6,367 bases of DNA from Pseudomonadota bacterium (GTDB taxonomy: Bacteria; Pseudomonadota; Alphaproteobacteria; Rhizobiales; Rhizobiaceae), in the NCBI GenBank assembly GCA_023388675.1, contig JAEWFU010000232.1, forward strand, positions 1-6,367. Reading direction: 5' to 3'. A program made the position numbers and the translations under genes. Position 1 is the first letter of the stretch. Every line of letters starts with the position of its first letter. The notes below the pieces were generated by a model. It was given only the letters and a program-made list of their open reading frames with translations. It searched no databases and was not told the origin of the DNA. Below are positions 5,324 through 6,367 of the stretch, in pieces.

Positions 5324-6367
5324 ATGAAACCCATCAGCGGAGCGATGCCGCTTGCCGCTCTTGAGGCAATCGCAATCGACACCGAGACAACAGGCCTCGA
5401 CACGGCGCGGGCGCGCGTCATACAGCTCGCCGGCATCGGCATCGAATTGGGCCGCGTGAAGCCCGACGAAGCTTTCGAGACGCTGATCGACCCCGGCGAG
5501 CCGATACCCGCCGCATCGAGTGAAATCCACGGCATTCGCGACAGTGACGTCGGCGGCGCTCCCGCCTTCGCGGAGGCGTTCGCCTCCTTCTCCGCCTTCC
5601 GCGCAGGCCGTGTGCTCGTCGGCCATTCGATGGGTTTCGACCTGGCCGTGCTGCAAGGCGAGGCCATGCGCGCGGGCCTGTCCTGGAAAAAGCCGCGCTC
5701 GCTCTGCGTGCGTCTTCTGGGTGCGGTCGCCAACCCCCGTCTTCACGACGAATCGCTCGATACGCTGGCAAGCTGGCTCGGCATTGCCATTTCAGGCCGG
5801 CACAGCGCGAAAGGCGACGCGCGCGCCGCCGCCGAGATTTTCGTGGCCCTGCTTCCGCACCTTGCAAAACGCAACGTGCGAACGCTCGCCGAGGCGGAAC
5901 GGGCGTGCATGACCCTGTCATCGCGGCTTGAAAGCGGCCATCGCGCCGGCTGGGCCGAACCGGTCTCACGCCCGGATGTGTCCGCCTCCACCAGTGCCAT
6001 CGATCCTTATGCCTACAGCCACCGTGTCGAAGACCTGATGAGCAGTCCCGTCGCGACGATTGCGGCAAACGCATCGGCGAAAGACGCCGTAGACCTGATG
6101 GCGGAACGCCGCATCAGCTCGATCTTCGTCTCGGACGACGGCGCGCCCGGCGGTCCGCTCTCCGGCTACGGCATCGTCACCGAACGCGACGTAATGCGCC
6201 GCATCGCGACCCATGGTGCGCAGGCGCTTGCGATGTCGGCCGGCGAGATCGCCTCGCGCCCGCTCGCCGGCATCGCCGCCGAAGCCTTCGTCTATCGCGC
6301 CGTCGCCCGCATGGAGCGCCTGCACATCCGCCATCTGGCGGTGCGCGACGAAAGCGACAGGCTCGTC
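5324..6367 (+). CDS. DEDDh 3'-5' exonuclease fused to CBS domains (3' end beyond window)
   Basis: The 348 visible residues contain two units. Residues 12-180 are a DnaQ-like DEDDh exonuclease, as in DNA polymerase III epsilon: ExoI AIDTETTGLD (Asp19, Glu21), the helix-turn IPAASSEIHGI, ExoII VGHSMGFDLAVL (Asp106) and ExoIII HSAKGDARAAAEIF (His160, Asp165). All four acidic metal ligands and the histidine are present, so the domain should be catalytic, removing nucleotides from a nucleic acid 3' end. Residues 181-232 are a linker. Residues 234-292 form one CBS motif (VEDLMSSPVATIAANASAKDAVDLMAERR written in part; GIVTERDVMRRI) and 305-348 start a second. Paired CBS motifs bind adenine nucleotides and regulate attached enzymes. 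The gene is cut by the window end. From recalled relatives in this order I expect a DUF294-type nucleotidyltransferase domain to follow, but that is inference. It starts about 75 bp after the OmpA terminator, so it has its own promoter. Confidence 0.87.
   Translation, partial: MKPISGAMPLAALEAIAIDTETTGLDTARARVIQLAGIGIELGRVKPDEAFETLIDPGEPIPAASSEIHGIRDSDVGGAPAFAEAFASFSAFRAGRVLVGHSMGFDLAVLQGEAMRAGLSWKKPRSLCVRLLGAVANPRLHDESLDTLASWLGIAISGRHSAKGDARAAAEIFVALLPHLAKRNVRTLAEAERACMTLSSRLESGHRAGWAEPVSRPDVSASTSAIDPYAYSHRVEDLMSSPVATIAANASAKDAVDLMAERRISSIFVSDDGAPGGPLSGYGIVTERDVMRRIATHGAQALAMSAGEIASRPLAGIAAEAFVYRAVARMERLHIRHLAVRDESDRLV

Overview
The window looks like a high-GC alphaproteobacterial chromosome, most likely Hyphomicrobiales (Rhizobiales; a Mesorhizobium/Phyllobacteriaceae-like relative). 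This rests on codon bias toward G/C at third positions, on the gene families present (a YcgN-type cysteine-cluster protein, a long acidic OmpA-family protein, an exonuclease-CBS fusion), and on a promoter matching the alphaproteobacterial general-stress sigma factor EcfG. No rRNA, tRNA or CRISPR array was seen. Species cannot be fixed from this sequence alone.

Layout. (a) 1-338, minus strand: the orfA end of an IS3-family insertion sequence (IS407-like group), with its transposase subunit A and a TG...CA type terminal repeat; orfB lies off the left edge. (b) 339-987: a low-confidence accessory stretch. Next to the IS is a minus-strand reading frame with protein-like composition whose stop codon is supplied by the IS end, so it may be a gene truncated by the insertion. 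The rest has no convincing gene. (c) 988-3097, minus strand, four ordinary chromosomal genes, transcribed right to left: a YcgN-family CxxCxxCC protein, an NTF2-like (SnoaL/ketosteroid-isomerase-like) protein, a GNAT acetyltransferase packed 4 bp behind it, and a small exported Arg/Tyr-rich protein followed by a good intrinsic terminator. (d) 3098-3224: a divergent intergenic region with an EcfG-like promoter pointing right. (e) 3225-5250, plus strand: a 649-residue OmpA-family cell-envelope protein with a long Glu/Pro/Ala-rich linker, closed by a strong terminator. (f) 5324 to the right edge, plus strand: a DEDDh 3'-5' exonuclease domain fused to a CBS-domain pair, cut by the window end.

How the parts relate. 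The NTF2-like and GNAT genes are probably translationally coupled. The OmpA-family gene is a monocistronic unit, probably under general stress control, tethering the outer membrane to peptidoglycan. The exonuclease-CBS gene starts a new unit. The IS and the adjoining remnant mark a boundary between accessory DNA on the left and conserved chromosome on the right. I do not see a clear new multi-gene system. The most unusual items are the exonuclease-CBS fusion, the architecture of the OmpA linker with its recurring GL-x-F-E motif, and the EcfG-like promoter in front of it.
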